A stretch of 64,000 nucleotides of DNA from Hungatella hathewayi. Lineage in GTDB: Bacteria; Bacillota; Clostridia; Lachnospirales; Lachnospiraceae. The translations under genes and the position numbers were made by a program. The stretch is taken from positions 5,978,001 to 6,042,000 of the forward strand of contig CP102274.1 in assembly GCA_025149285.1 (NCBI GenBank), in the 5' to 3' direction. The notes under the pieces are model-generated. The model had not been told where the DNA came from. It saw only the letters and a list, made by a program, of their open reading frames with translations, and searched no databases. Shown piece by piece: positions 9,428-18,448 of this stretch (the first letter of the stretch is position 1; each line of letters opens with the position of its first letter).

Positions 9428-10134
9428 ACAGTTACTGCCCCTTTCTCTACATCGTCAATGAAACGGTAATAGTCCTCCGGAACACCGATATCAATGAAAT
9501 ACCCGTCGTTCACGATTCCTCCCAGAGCCTTATCCCCGCTGGAAAGCCACTTCGGAATCATATCATGCTCCAGGGAAACCTTTCCCTCCGGGATCTCGTC
9601 CAGAAGGGCCCGTTTCATGTAATAGACCCCGCCGTTAATCGTCCCCGGACAGGCCTCTTCTGTCTTCTCATCAAACGCGGTCAGACGCTCTCCCTCCAGA
9701 ACAGCCCGGCCATACCGCGACACATCAGGCACCTCCCGCAGCACAAGCGCCATATCCAGATTCTTTTCCCGGCTCATCTTCACCAGGCGGCCGTACGGAA
9801 TCTGGTAGAAGGTATCCGCATTTAATACAAAAAAGCGGTCGTCCGTCACCAGGCGTCCTGCATTCTTAATGGCGCCCGCGGTACCTAACAGAGTTTCCTC
9901 GTAAGCATAGGAAACTCTGATTCCCAGACGCGCCCCGTCACCAAAATATTCTTCCACCATAGAGCCTTTATATCCAACAGCAAATATAATCTCCGTGATT
10001 CCATGGTTTTTTAACTCCAGCACCACATACTCCATAAATGGCTTATCCCCGATTAACGCCATGGGCTTTGGACGGTCAGCCACCACGGAACGAAGTCTGG
10101 TTCCCAGCCCGCCTGCCAGTAATACTGCCTGCAT
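9424..10134 (-). CDS. hddC: Heptose 1-phosphate guanylyltransferase (sugar nucleotidyltransferase)
   Basis: A 236-residue nucleotidyltransferase that would form GDP-D-glycero-alpha-D-manno-heptose from heptose 1-phosphate and GTP. The signature LLAGGLGTRLR (from residue 5) and the following RPKPMALIGDKPF form the nucleotide-binding loop. FVLNADTF supplies the metal-binding Asp, and NGGVYYMKR is the sugar-binding region. It is the first gene of the heptose operon. The length suits HddC rather than longer mannose-1-phosphate guanylyltransferases. GTP specificity is inferred from the neighbouring hddA and gmhB genes. Confidence 0.9.
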   Translation of the reverse strand: MQAVLLAGGLGTRLRSVVADRPKPMALIGDKPFMEYVVLELKNHGITEIIFAVGYKGSMVEEYFGDGARLGIRVSYAYEETLLGTAGAIKNAGRLVTDDRFFVLNADTFYQIPYGRLVKMSREKNLDMALVLREVPDVSRYGRAVLEGERLTAFDEKTEEACPGTINGGVYYMKRALLDEIPEGKVSLEHDMIPKWLSSGDKALGGIVNDGYFIDIGVPEDYYRFIDDVEKGAVTV

Positions 10135-10189
10135 CGTCTGTTTTCCTCCTGTTATTTAAAAATATGCATAATAATCCATTTTGCATCAC

Positions 10190-10198
10190 ATTATACCA
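10190..10198 (-). promoter_or_regulatory. Extended -10 promoter for the heptose operon
   Basis: On the minus strand TGGTATAAT lies 55 bp before the hddC start. It combines a perfect -10 hexamer with the extended TGn element. No good -35 box is found at 16-18 bp. The position suits transcription of the whole hddC-to-membrane-protein run. Confidence 0.5.
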
Positions 10199-10292
10199 TA
10201 GATTGCAGGGAACAATCCACCATCTTAAGGATTTTGAAATAAAAATGTTGAAAAAACAGATGCGTAAGATCGGCCAGTCCCCGGAAGATTCC

Positions 10293-11150
10293 TCAGTCGA
10301 GCCGATGAACCTTATTTCTGAATTCCCTTGGCGTACAGCCCTTGTTGATCTTGAAAGTCCGGTTAAAAGTAGAGAGATTCGTATACCCAGTACGCATGGC
10401 AATTTCGGTTATTGATATGTTCGGGTCGGCAAGCAGTATCTCTGCTTTTTTGATTCTCTCAGTTGTGAGAAATTCTAAAAAAGTCATATTCACATACTTT
10501 TTAAACGTGTGCGCAAAGTGATATTTGGAGAACCCTACATGCTTTGCCACAGTCTCCAGTTCGAGAGGCTCAGTACAGTTTCTGGCGATAAAAAAACAGG
10601 CTTCCGCTATCAGCTCCGTCGTTTTTGCATTGCAGGGATCCGCAGCAGCCTCCTTCATCTCACTGAAACAGCGATTTCCCAAATGTATAAATATTGATAA
10701 TAAATCCGTATATAAAATCACTTCTTTAAATGGAAGATCAGAATAAAATACATCTCTCATATGCATAAAAATATCCTTCATCAAAAGTATCTGTTCTTCT
10801 GATTCGCAGGCGCGCATGATCTGCATCTGCGTAAGTCTGTATGACATGCAGCTGAATTCCTTCATATTCGTTATCAGTTCAAACGGGAACTGAACAATCA
10901 GCAGCTCTTTTTCGCATCCCTTTGATTTGATGGAATGGAGAACCCCGGGATAGCAGACTGCCACATCAAGCTTTTCCATCTGGTAGGTATCATATCCGAG
11001 TCCCAGCTCAAAACTCCCGTCAAAGCTTATCATAATTTCGACAAACGTATGCCAATGCAGCGGAAAATCCGTTGGAATGCCGGCATAAGAAATATTAACC
11101 ATAAGTCCGTGATTAAAGCTCAAATTCTCATAATATTCACTAAGAATCAT
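10293..11150 (-). CDS. AraC-family transcriptional regulator, cupin sensor
   Basis: A 285-residue regulator. Residues 20-100 form a cupin-like sensing domain (HWHTFVEIMISFDGSF), and the C-terminal 100 residues hold two helix-turn-helix motifs of the AraC type (LETVAKHVGFSKYHFAHTFK, then ITEIAMRTGYTNLSTFNRTF). GGAG lies 6 bases before the ATG. The gene is divergent from the VOC/ABC-transporter operon that begins at 11392, the usual arrangement for a local activator of sugar uptake. The inducer is unknown; the substrate of the neighbouring transporter is the obvious guess. Confidence 0.88.
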   Translation of the reverse strand: MILSEYYENLSFNHGLMVNISYAGIPTDFPLHWHTFVEIMISFDGSFELGLGYDTYQMEKLDVAVCYPGVLHSIKSKGCEKELLIVQFPFELITNMKEFSCMSYRLTQMQIMRACESEEQILLMKDIFMHMRDVFYSDLPFKEVILYTDLLSIFIHLGNRCFSEMKEAAADPCNAKTTELIAEACFFIARNCTEPLELETVAKHVGFSKYHFAHTFKKYVNMTFLEFLTTERIKKAEILLADPNISITEIAMRTGYTNLSTFNRTFKINKGCTPREFRNKVHRLD

Positions 11151-11391
11151 CTTCTTCTCCTTTGCATTATCATGTAATATTCACCACACCATACTCAAGC
11201 ACAGCAATATATGACAGCACTTTGCGCAACATTTCAGTGGTTTTGCCCCGCAAAATACCGCATAATAAATAAAAAGAACAAGGGAACCGCACAATATTTA
11301 CACTGTTTCAATGTTTCTATCCTTAATAGTAACATATCGCAGGGTATATTGTACACGAAAATGTTTACAGACAAAAAGGAGGACTATGATT

Positions 11392-11844
11392 ATGGGGATT
11401 GTTGACGGAAAGACCATCTGTCAGGTGGCACTGGTAGTAAAAAACATTGAGGAAACTGCAAAGGCATATGCCGAACTCTTCGGCGTAGATGTTCCGGATG
11501 TATTTACGGTTCCGCCTGAGAGTGAGGCACACACAAAATTTAAAGGGCAGCCCACAAATACGAGAGCAAAACTGGCGGTATTTGATTTAGGACAGGTTGT
11601 ACTGGAAATTACGGAACCAGACAGCGAGCCCAGCTCCTGGCGGGAATTCCTGGATAAAAATGGCGACGGCATCCATCACATCGCATTTATGACCAGAGAC
11701 AGAGAACCGGTTGTCCAGTATTTTGAAGAGAACGGGATGCCGGTCCGCCATTATGGCGAATATACAGGCGGCAACTATACGGTATTTGACAGTAAAGAAA
11801 AATTCGGTACCTTTATCCAGGTGAAAGAAGACAAAAACTTATAA
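11392..11844 (+). CDS. VOC (glyoxalase-fold) family protein, first copy
   Basis: A 150-residue vicinal-oxygen-chelate protein made of two beta-alpha-beta-beta-beta modules. The motif GDGIHHIAF in the second half is the family's metal-ligand region, as in methylmalonyl-CoA epimerase and lactoylglutathione lyase. The frame extends upstream to 11311, but AAGGAGG ends 9 bases before the ATG at 11392; an ATG at 11386 is too close. It is the first gene of the operon and is related to a second VOC gene at 17139. VOC enzymes catalyse isomerisation, epimerisation or C-C bond chemistry on metal-bound enolates. Which reaction occurs here cannot be told from sequence. Confidence 0.85.
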   Translation: MGIVDGKTICQVALVVKNIEETAKAYAELFGVDVPDVFTVPPESEAHTKFKGQPTNTRAKLAVFDLGQVVLEITEPDSEPSSWREFLDKNGDGIHHIAFMTRDREPVVQYFEENGMPVRHYGEYTGGNYTVFDSKEKFGTFIQVKEDKNL

Positions 11845-11861
11845 ATCAGGGAGGAAAAATT

Positions 11862-13307
11862 ATGAAGTTACGCAAAATCGCAGCCTTAGCACTCGCAGGA
11901 ATAACAGCCGCAAACTTAGCGGCATGCAGTTCGGGTACAACACCGTCAGGCACAGAAGCAGCGAAAGCCACAGAAGCCACAAAGACAGAAGCTGCCGCTG
12001 AAACAACGGCCAGCGAAAATTCGGCAGCCGGTACTTTTGCCGGAATCGAAAAAGAGGAGACGGACCTTACCGGTGAACTCGTCTACTGGTCAGCATTTAC
12101 AGGCGGTTCCGGTGAATGGGATCAGAGCCGGGTTGACTTATTCAATGAAATGTATGCGGATAACGGTATCCATGTCACCCGCCAGCAGATTGAAGGCGCC
12201 GGTATCAAAAATGGGGCTCTCATGTCGGCAGTGGCCTCCGGGACCAACGCTCCTGACTTAATTATTTCCGACTCGCCGATCGATGTATACTCTTTTGCGG
12301 TTGAAGGCGCCTTTATGGCAGTAGATGACCTTCTCCCAAAAGTAGGCATTGATCCCGACAGTTTCTTTGATGGTCTTGATGACCTCATTAAGGTAGATGG
12401 AAAGACGTACCTGGTACCGCAGGATGCAAACGTACATCTTCTGTACTATAACAAAAAACTGGCAAGAGAGGCTGATCTTGATCCGGAAGCACCTCCGACA
12501 ACGCTGGAAGAACTTGACGCCTGGGCTGATGCTCTCTCCATACCGGATGATAAAGGCGGATTCAAACAACTTGGTCTGATTCCATGGATTGGCGACGGCG
12601 GTGATACCAGCGGCGATGCTTTCCACATTCCGTTCGTATTCGGCACAAACGTATACGATCCTGCAACCAATAAGCTTAACCTTACAGAAGATAAGATGAT
12701 TCAATACTTTGAATGGATAAAAGGATATTCCGAGAAATATGCACCCACGATTCAGGAATGGGGCACCTCGGCCGGAGGCGTATTCGATCCTTCGTGTCCT
12801 TTCTATACGGAAAAAGTAGCCATGTATTTCTGCGGCAACTGGATGGCCAATGCCATCAAACTGACAGTCGGTGATGCTATTGAGTGGGGCGTAACAGCGG
12901 TTCCTGCACCTGATTACGGTCGTGCAAAAGCAACTACCTTAGGTGCTAACCCGTTTGCAATCATCGAAGGTTCTGAGAATGCAGAACTTGCGGCATTCTT
13001 TATCAAATTCTGTATCAGCCCTGCGATTCAGGAAGACAACTTTGCACAGTGGAGATCCATTCCCTGTTCAGATGCTGCTTTTGACGGCGTCAGCCTCACA
13101 AAGAACGGCGATGCAATGTATGCTCTGGAGCGTGAGATCGCCAACAATCCGGAAAACGGAGTTCCTGCCATGTGTTCCGTTTCAACAGAACTTGCCGACC
13201 AGTTCCAGAAAGCGCGCCAGGAAATAGTATTTAACGGTGCTGACATTACTTCTACCCTGCAGGCACTTCAGGAGAGAATGCAGGCCACACTTGACAGTGC
13301 AAATTAA
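11862..13307 (+). CDS. Sugar ABC transporter substrate-binding lipoprotein
   Basis: A 481-residue family 1 extracellular solute-binding protein. It has a lipoprotein signal peptide with lipobox LAAC (Cys22) and then a Ser/Thr/Ala/Glu-rich linker to about residue 60. The mature domain has the maltose-binding-protein layout, including a hinge segment with DLIISDSPIDVYSFA and the YFCGNWMANAI region typical of carbohydrate binders. It lies 17 bp after the VOC gene and is followed by two permease genes. The large, acidic binding protein suggests an oligosaccharide or glycoside ligand rather than a monosaccharide, but this is a guess. Confidence 0.93.
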   Translation: MKLRKIAALALAGITAANLAACSSGTTPSGTEAAKATEATKTEAAAETTASENSAAGTFAGIEKEETDLTGELVYWSAFTGGSGEWDQSRVDLFNEMYADNGIHVTRQQIEGAGIKNGALMSAVASGTNAPDLIISDSPIDVYSFAVEGAFMAVDDLLPKVGIDPDSFFDGLDDLIKVDGKTYLVPQDANVHLLYYNKKLAREADLDPEAPPTTLEELDAWADALSIPDDKGGFKQLGLIPWIGDGGDTSGDAFHIPFVFGTNVYDPATNKLNLTEDKMIQYFEWIKGYSEKYAPTIQEWGTSAGGVFDPSCPFYTEKVAMYFCGNWMANAIKLTVGDAIEWGVTAVPAPDYGRAKATTLGANPFAIIEGSENAELAAFFIKFCISPAIQEDNFAQWRSIPCSDAAFDGVSLTKNGDAMYALEREIANNPENGVPAMCSVSTELADQFQKARQEIVFNGADITSTLQALQERMQATLDSAN

Positions 13308-13391
13308 CAGACGCGCAGATTGAACAGCTGCGCAGATGATAAGCGGCAGGCGGTGAATAACCGCCCTGCCGCAGAAGTAAGGAGTGTAAAA

Positions 13392-14276
13392 ATGGAAAAA
13401 AAAACAGGTATTTCCGTTAAAACAAGAAAATACGACAGCATTGAATACTCTCCCGGCGTAATCGTAAGAAAAATTGTAATGTACGCGATACTGATCCTCA
13501 TCTCAGTTGCTTTTATCGCTCCAATTGCCTTTATGTTCTTCGGCGCTTTCAAAACGACCATGGAACTGGCCAGAGTACCGTTTAAATGGCTTCCGGACAG
13601 TTTCAGTTTAGCCAATTTTAAAGCAGTTTTCGAAAAAATACCGTTTTTTTTGTATTTAAACAATACTTTAATCATTGTATTTTTTAATATGATCGGCTCT
13701 CTTATTTCTAACAGTCTGGTGGCCTACGGATTTTCCCGCATTAAGTGGCCCGGACGGGATAAGGTATTTATACTGGTCATTATCACCATGATTCTGCCTT
13801 TTCAGATCACCATGGTTCCCCTGTACCTCATGTTTAACAAGTGGGGCTGGATCGGTACGTTCTTACCGCTTACCGTCACCTGCTTTTTCGGCTCCCCATT
13901 CTATATTTTCCTGATCAGGCAGTTTTTAATCGGGATACCGAATGAACTGTCCGCATCCGCAAAAATAGACGGCGCCGGAGAATTCAGGATATTCTGGCAG
14001 CTTACCCTTCCACTTGCCAAGCCCGTACTCGCAACAGTTGCCGTTTTTGCATTTATGAAGAGCTGGAATGACTACATTGGTCCTCTGATCTTTCTCTCGG
14101 ATCAAAAACTTTACACACTGTCACTTGCCGCTTCCATGTTAAAATCTAATCTTGATCCGCAGTGGACGGTACTTCTGGCGTTGGGATCCATGCTCGTTAT
14201 GCCTGTGCTGATACTATTTTTTGTACTGCAGAAGTATTTTATTCAGGGCGTGACCATGTCCGGCATAAAAGGTTAA
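13392..14276 (+). CDS. Carbohydrate ABC transporter permease, MalG-type
   Basis: A 294-residue inner-membrane permease with six predicted helices. The cytoplasmic EAA loop ELSASAKIDGAGEFRIFWQL, which contacts the ATPase, is clear. The frame begins at 13320, but AAGGAG lies 7 bases before the ATG at 13392, so the first 24 codons are not used. It follows the binding protein and precedes the second permease, so the MalG-type subunit comes first, the reverse of the common order. No ATPase gene is present in the operon; a shared MsmX-type ATPase encoded elsewhere is expected. Confidence 0.92.
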   Translation: MEKKTGISVKTRKYDSIEYSPGVIVRKIVMYAILILISVAFIAPIAFMFFGAFKTTMELARVPFKWLPDSFSLANFKAVFEKIPFFLYLNNTLIIVFFNMIGSLISNSLVAYGFSRIKWPGRDKVFILVIITMILPFQITMVPLYLMFNKWGWIGTFLPLTVTCFFGSPFYIFLIRQFLIGIPNELSASAKIDGAGEFRIFWQLTLPLAKPVLATVAVFAFMKSWNDYIGPLIFLSDQKLYTLSLAASMLKSNLDPQWTVLLALGSMLVMPVLILFFVLQKYFIQGVTMSGIKG

Positions 14277-14286
14277 GGAGGGGCAC

Positions 14287-15159
14287 ATGGACTATAGAAA
14301 AAAAGACATTCGCAATGCATTACTTTTCATATCGCCATGGATTATCGGCTTTTTAGTATTTACACTTTATCCTATTTTGAGTTCGCTTTATTATTCATTT
14401 TGTGAATATAAAGTAATTAAAGCACCTGTTTTTATCGGTTTTAAGAATTATATTGATCTCTTTAAGGATAAGAGTTACTTAGCAGCACTTGGCAATACCG
14501 TTTATATGTTGATTTTCGGTGTTCCAGTTACCACAATTGTCGCAGTAGCGGTATCCATTCTTTTAAACAATAAACACCTGCATCACGCAGGAATTTTCAG
14601 AGTTGTATTCTTTATACCTACACTTGTCCCGACAATCGTAGCCTGTTTTTTATGGATATGGATGTTTCAGTCAGGTGGTATTGTTAACACAGTACTTGGA
14701 TATTTCGGCATATCGGGACCGGCGTGGCTGTCAAACAGTACATGGGCGAAGCCGGCTTTTATCTTTTACATGATATGGACGATAGGAAATGCCGTCATCA
14801 TTTATCTTGCGGGCTTACAGGATATTGATCCGAGTCTTTATGAAGCCGCTGAAATTGATGGGGCGGGTTTTATAAGCCAGACAATATCTGTCACCATACC
14901 GCTTTTGCGTTCCACGATTCTTTATAATACGGTGACATTGATCATAGGCGTGTTCCAGTGGTTTGCCGAACCACTCATCATCACAGAAGGCGGCCCCGGC
15001 AATGCAACGCTGTTCTACTCACTATATTTATATCAGAACGCCTTCCGCTTCTTTAAGATGGGCTATGCCTGTGCGATGGGCTGGATACTGCTTTTGATAT
15101 CACTCGCAATTATTCTTGTACTGTTTAAAGTATTCAAATTTGGAGAATCAGATAACTGA
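14287..15159 (+). CDS. Carbohydrate ABC transporter permease, MalF-type
   Basis: A 290-residue permease with six helices. It begins with a short cytoplasmic tail and then an N-terminal helix (ALLFISPWIIGFLVFTLYPI), the usual start of LacF/UgpA-type subunits. The EAA loop is DPSLYEAAEIDGAGFISQTI. GGAGG stands 5 bases before the ATG and the gap to the previous gene is only 10 bp. It should form a heterodimer with the product of the gene at 13392. Codon use here is slightly more AT-rich than in the flanking genes. Confidence 0.92.
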   Translation: MDYRKKDIRNALLFISPWIIGFLVFTLYPILSSLYYSFCEYKVIKAPVFIGFKNYIDLFKDKSYLAALGNTVYMLIFGVPVTTIVAVAVSILLNNKHLHHAGIFRVVFFIPTLVPTIVACFLWIWMFQSGGIVNTVLGYFGISGPAWLSNSTWAKPAFIFYMIWTIGNAVIIYLAGLQDIDPSLYEAAEIDGAGFISQTISVTIPLLRSTILYNTVTLIIGVFQWFAEPLIITEGGPGNATLFYSLYLYQNAFRFFKMGYACAMGWILLLISLAIILVLFKVFKFGESDN

Positions 15160-15172
15160 AAGGCGGTGTAAT

Positions 15173-15895
15173 ATGGCAACAGGACTTATAACAGGAGCGG
15201 ATATGGGATTAGGGTTTGAGCTTACAAAGCTGGGACTTTTAAGAGGCAATACCATGATCGCCATCGTGCTCCATGCATCCGGAGAAAACATAACCGGTCT
15301 AAAATCCCAATACGGCGATAAGCTGACAATCATAGCTGCGGATATCACAGACGAGGCCTCGATCCGTGATGCTGCGGACAGAATTTCAGATAAATTCAAG
15401 CAGATTGATTTTATCGTAAATAATGCAGGTGTGCTGTTCGGTTCAAAATACGACAAAATTGATGAGATTGTTGACCTTGATGTTGCAAAATTCAGGAAAA
15501 CTTTAGACGTCAATGTAACGGGCATGGCGATTGTTCTTAAGTATTTCATGCCTTACCTCTACAAGTCTTCCTGCCCGGTCATCATTAATATAACTTCCGA
15601 GGCTGCTTATCTTGGTTCCGGCGGTTATAACTATCTGTCGTATTCAGTCTCAAAATACGCGGCGAACATGTATACACAGAAAATCCGCAACTATCTGCAT
15701 GATGAACGCCCCGAACTCGGCGTGAGAATCTTTATGATGCATCCGGGCAGAATGCAGACGGTTATGGGAGCGGAGAACGCACAGATCCCTTCATCAGAAT
15801 CCGCAGAAGGCATCTATAAGGTGATAGAAGGGGAGACAGACCCGAAACTGGAAATACCGTTTATCAACTATAAAGGGGAAGCCATGCCGCACTGA
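15173..15895 (+). CDS. Short-chain dehydrogenase/reductase
   Basis: A 240-residue classical SDR. The nucleotide-binding motif is TGADMGLGFE near the N-terminus, NNAG follows in the fourth strand region, and the catalytic pair is YSVSK after an upstream Ser in NITSEAA. The frame opens at 15116, but AAAGGCGGTG is just ahead of the ATG at 15173, and that start clears the permease gene (ends 15159). It probably oxidises or reduces a hydroxyl of the imported compound or of its aglycone. Substrate and NAD/NADP preference are not evident. It is the fifth gene of the operon. Confidence 0.88.
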   Translation: MATGLITGADMGLGFELTKLGLLRGNTMIAIVLHASGENITGLKSQYGDKLTIIAADITDEASIRDAADRISDKFKQIDFIVNNAGVLFGSKYDKIDEIVDLDVAKFRKTLDVNVTGMAIVLKYFMPYLYKSSCPVIINITSEAAYLGSGGYNYLSYSVSKYAANMYTQKIRNYLHDERPELGVRIFMMHPGRMQTVMGAENAQIPSSESAEGIYKVIEGETDPKLEIPFINYKGEAMPH

Positions 15896-15913
15896 CCGCG
15901 GAAAAGGAAGATT

Positions 15914-17065
15914 ATGAGAACTTATAAAATAGGCATCATCGGGTGCGGCAGCATAAGCAATACCTACATTCCCGATATACAGAACATTTATCACGATCTC
16001 GAAATACACGCAGTCGCGGACGCAGATCTTAATCGCGCCGGGGAAACTGCAAAGAGATTCGGTATTAAACATGCATACCGGACAGAAGAGCTGCTGGCCG
16101 ATGACGAAATTGAGATAGCAGTCAATTTAACACCGCCGCGATTTCATCAGCAGATCAATCTCTCCGTACTTTCGGCAGGCAAACACTTATTTACGGAAAA
16201 GCCATTTGCCATGAACCTGCCCGAAGCCGATGAACTGATTACGCTTGCCGGCGAAAAGGGAGTGATGATAGGCAGCGCTCCGGATACGTTTCTGTCATCC
16301 GGTCTGCAGAGCATGAACAAATATATTCGCGACGGCATCATCGGAAAACCGCTCTATGTCACAGCCAATATGATGTCATACGGCGTGGAGATGTGGCATC
16401 CCTGCCCAGCCCCTTTCTATGAGGCAGGAGGAGGTCCGCTTTACGATATGGCGGGCTATTACCTTTCGGCCATCGTCTCTATGCTGGGCCCGGTTGACTC
16501 TGTATCGGGCTTCTGCGGCAAAGGGTTTGACAGACGTTTAATTCTCAATAAAGCACAGTTTGGGACGTATCTTGACGTCGAAATTCCAACGCACTACAGT
16601 GCGGTGCTGAATCTTAAATCAGGTGTTATTGTGAGTATGAACATGAGTTTCGATATCTGGCGGTCTGGTCTTCCGAAATTTGAAATCTATGGAACCGACG
16701 GCACAATAAGCTACCCCGATCCGAACTTCGGCGGAGGAGTCCCCTCCGTTTACCGCAAAGAGCAGGTGCTCGACACGGTTTTTCAGGAAAACGAAGAATA
16801 CCGGCAGCGTGAAGCAAAGATGTATGAGCTGCCTGAACTCTATCACAGAGTCAGCAATTATTCCCGCGGGCTCGGCGTACTCGACCTGGCATATGCGATT
16901 GAACATAAACAGCCGAACAGAGCCAGTGCGGAGCTGGCAAGACATATTACAGAAGTCATAGATGGAATCATAACGGCTGCAAATGAGCACTGCGTCTGTA
17001 AGATGGCTACCAGCTGTGAGATACCAAAACCGATAGAGCCCGGTCTTTTCGTGGGAGAGCTGTAG
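15914..17065 (+). CDS. Gfo/Idh/MocA-family oxidoreductase
   Basis: A 383-residue NAD(P)-dependent dehydrogenase. The Rossmann motif GIIGCGSISNTYI is at residues 7-19 and the conserved EKPFAMN, with its catalytic Lys, is near residue 98. The C-terminal half carries the family's alpha/beta substrate domain. Members oxidise cyclic polyols or sugars, including C3 oxidation of intact glycosides. Here it sits between an SDR and a VOC protein and upstream of a TIM-barrel isomerase. That set fits a redox route for an unusual sugar or glycoside. The exact substrate is unknown. Confidence 0.9.
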   Translation: MRTYKIGIIGCGSISNTYIPDIQNIYHDLEIHAVADADLNRAGETAKRFGIKHAYRTEELLADDEIEIAVNLTPPRFHQQINLSVLSAGKHLFTEKPFAMNLPEADELITLAGEKGVMIGSAPDTFLSSGLQSMNKYIRDGIIGKPLYVTANMMSYGVEMWHPCPAPFYEAGGGPLYDMAGYYLSAIVSMLGPVDSVSGFCGKGFDRRLILNKAQFGTYLDVEIPTHYSAVLNLKSGVIVSMNMSFDIWRSGLPKFEIYGTDGTISYPDPNFGGGVPSVYRKEQVLDTVFQENEEYRQREAKMYELPELYHRVSNYSRGLGVLDLAYAIEHKQPNRASAELARHITEVIDGIITAANEHCVCKMATSCEIPKPIEPGLFVGEL

Positions 17066-17138
17066 GAAAATTTTCAGAAACCCTGGCACTTAAAAGGAAT
17101 CAATGAAACATATTATAAAAATTAAAGGAGAACCAATC

Positions 17139-17606
17139 ATGAGTGGAGTAGTAGGAACAAATTTAGTTGCACAGGTAGGATTTATTGTAAAGGATATTGA
17201 GGCTGCAAAAGAAAAATGGGCGCAGTTCTTAGGGGTAGAAGTACCTCCGACTCAGCCGGTTGGCGATTATGCCGTAACCGGGACAGTCTACAAAGGCCAG
17301 CCGGCTCCCGAAGCGAGCTGCCTCATGGCATTCTTCGATGTAGGACCGGGGCTCCAGCTTGAACTGATTCAGCCTAACGAAGCGCCGTCCACATGGAGAA
17401 ATTATCTGAATGAAAAAGGAGAAGGCATCCATCACGTGGCCTTTCAGGTAAAGGATTCGAAAGAGGCAATCGCCCGGTGCGAGGCGTTCGGTTTAAGTCT
17501 GGAACAGCATGGTGTATACGGGGATGGATCCGGCGAATATAACTATATGAACGGCGAAAAAGACTTAAAATGTATTGTAGAACTTCTCGAAAGCTATAAA
17601 AAGTAA
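17139..17606 (+). CDS. VOC (glyoxalase-fold) family protein, second copy
   Basis: A 155-residue VOC-superfamily protein related to the product at 11392. Both share an N-terminal pattern (a V-KDIE or V-KNIE segment, then AxxFGV/FLGV), a TW-R or SWR segment and the metal-region motif GEGIHHVAFQVKD. AAAGGAG lies 8 bases before the ATG at 17139; an in-frame ATG at 17103 has no ribosome-binding site. Having two diverged VOC genes in one sugar operon is unusual and suggests two subunits or two successive steps. The reaction is unknown. Confidence 0.85.
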   Translation: MSGVVGTNLVAQVGFIVKDIEAAKEKWAQFLGVEVPPTQPVGDYAVTGTVYKGQPAPEASCLMAFFDVGPGLQLELIQPNEAPSTWRNYLNEKGEGIHHVAFQVKDSKEAIARCEAFGLSLEQHGVYGDGSGEYNYMNGEKDLKCIVELLESYKK

Positions 17607-17626
17607 TCAGGAGGAGGCCGGATCAG

Positions 17627-18448
17627 ATGATACGAATAGGCTTATCAGCAGCACTGGAACACGCCACACCTCTGGAATGGGCACAGAGAAATGCCTCTGC
17701 CGGCTGCAGGTGTGTAAATTTTCCAATCAATTACAGACAGGGGGAAGACCTCGTCCAAAGCTATGTAAAAGCCGCCGGAGATCACGATCTGCTGATTGCA
17801 GAAGTCGGGGTGTGGCGAAACCCGGTATCCCCATTCGAAGACGTAAGAACGGATGCCATAGAATACGCTGTGGGACAGCTTCGGCTGGCCGATTCCATTT
17901 GTGCAAACTGTGCCGTCAACGTAGCGGGCTCAATGGGGGAACGCTGGGATGGGGCTTATAAAGATAATTTCACAAAAGAGACCTGGAAAAAAACAGTAAA
18001 AAGCATTCAGACCATCATCGACGAGGCGGCTCCGAAACACACTTACTATACCATAGAGCCGATGCCGTGGATGTACCCGATCAGTCCTGATGAGTATCTG
18101 CATCTCATTGAAGACGTCGGAAGAGACCGTTTTGCCGTTCATATGGATATCTTCAACTGGATCACCACGCCTTACCGGTACTTCTTCAACGAGGAATTCA
18201 TGGAGGAAGTCTTTGAAAAACTTGGCCGTTACATAAAGAGCTGCCATATTAAGGACGTTCTGCTCGAACAGGATTTCACGATGATGTACCGGGAAGTGAA
18301 ATGCGGCGGCGGTATAATAAATCTGGAAAAATATGCAGAGCTTGCAGCCAGATACAATCCGGATATGCCCATGATTATAGAACATCTGCATTCTGAAAAA
18401 GAGTATCTGGAAAGCATTGAATACGTAAAAAGGAGGCTGAAGCTGTAA
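17627..18448 (+). CDS. Sugar phosphate isomerase/epimerase-like TIM-barrel protein
   Basis: A 273-residue AP-endonuclease-2-type TIM barrel. Metal-binding positions are suggested by the Glu in YTIEPMPW, the VHMDIFNW segment, the His in SCHIKDV and the late acidic motif IIEHL. The start has an AGGAGG 11 bases upstream. Family members include xylose isomerase-like, hydroxypyruvate isomerase-like and 3-keto-glycoside-processing enzymes. In this operon it probably acts after oxidation by the SDR or the Gfo/Idh/MocA enzyme. I cannot assign the substrate. Confidence 0.87.
   Translation: MIRIGLSAALEHATPLEWAQRNASAGCRCVNFPINYRQGEDLVQSYVKAAGDHDLLIAEVGVWRNPVSPFEDVRTDAIEYAVGQLRLADSICANCAVNVAGSMGERWDGAYKDNFTKETWKKTVKSIQTIIDEAAPKHTYYTIEPMPWMYPISPDEYLHLIEDVGRDRFAVHMDIFNWITTPYRYFFNEEFMEEVFEKLGRYIKSCHIKDVLLEQDFTMMYREVKCGGGIINLEKYAELAARYNPDMPMIIEHLHSEKEYLESIEYVKRRLKL

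Noticed and set aside
15914..18448. Known C-glycoside deglycosidase (DgpABC-like) operon
   Set aside because: The Gfo/Idh/MocA and TIM-barrel partners fit, but the small beta subunit of the deglycosidase is not seen; VOC genes are present instead.
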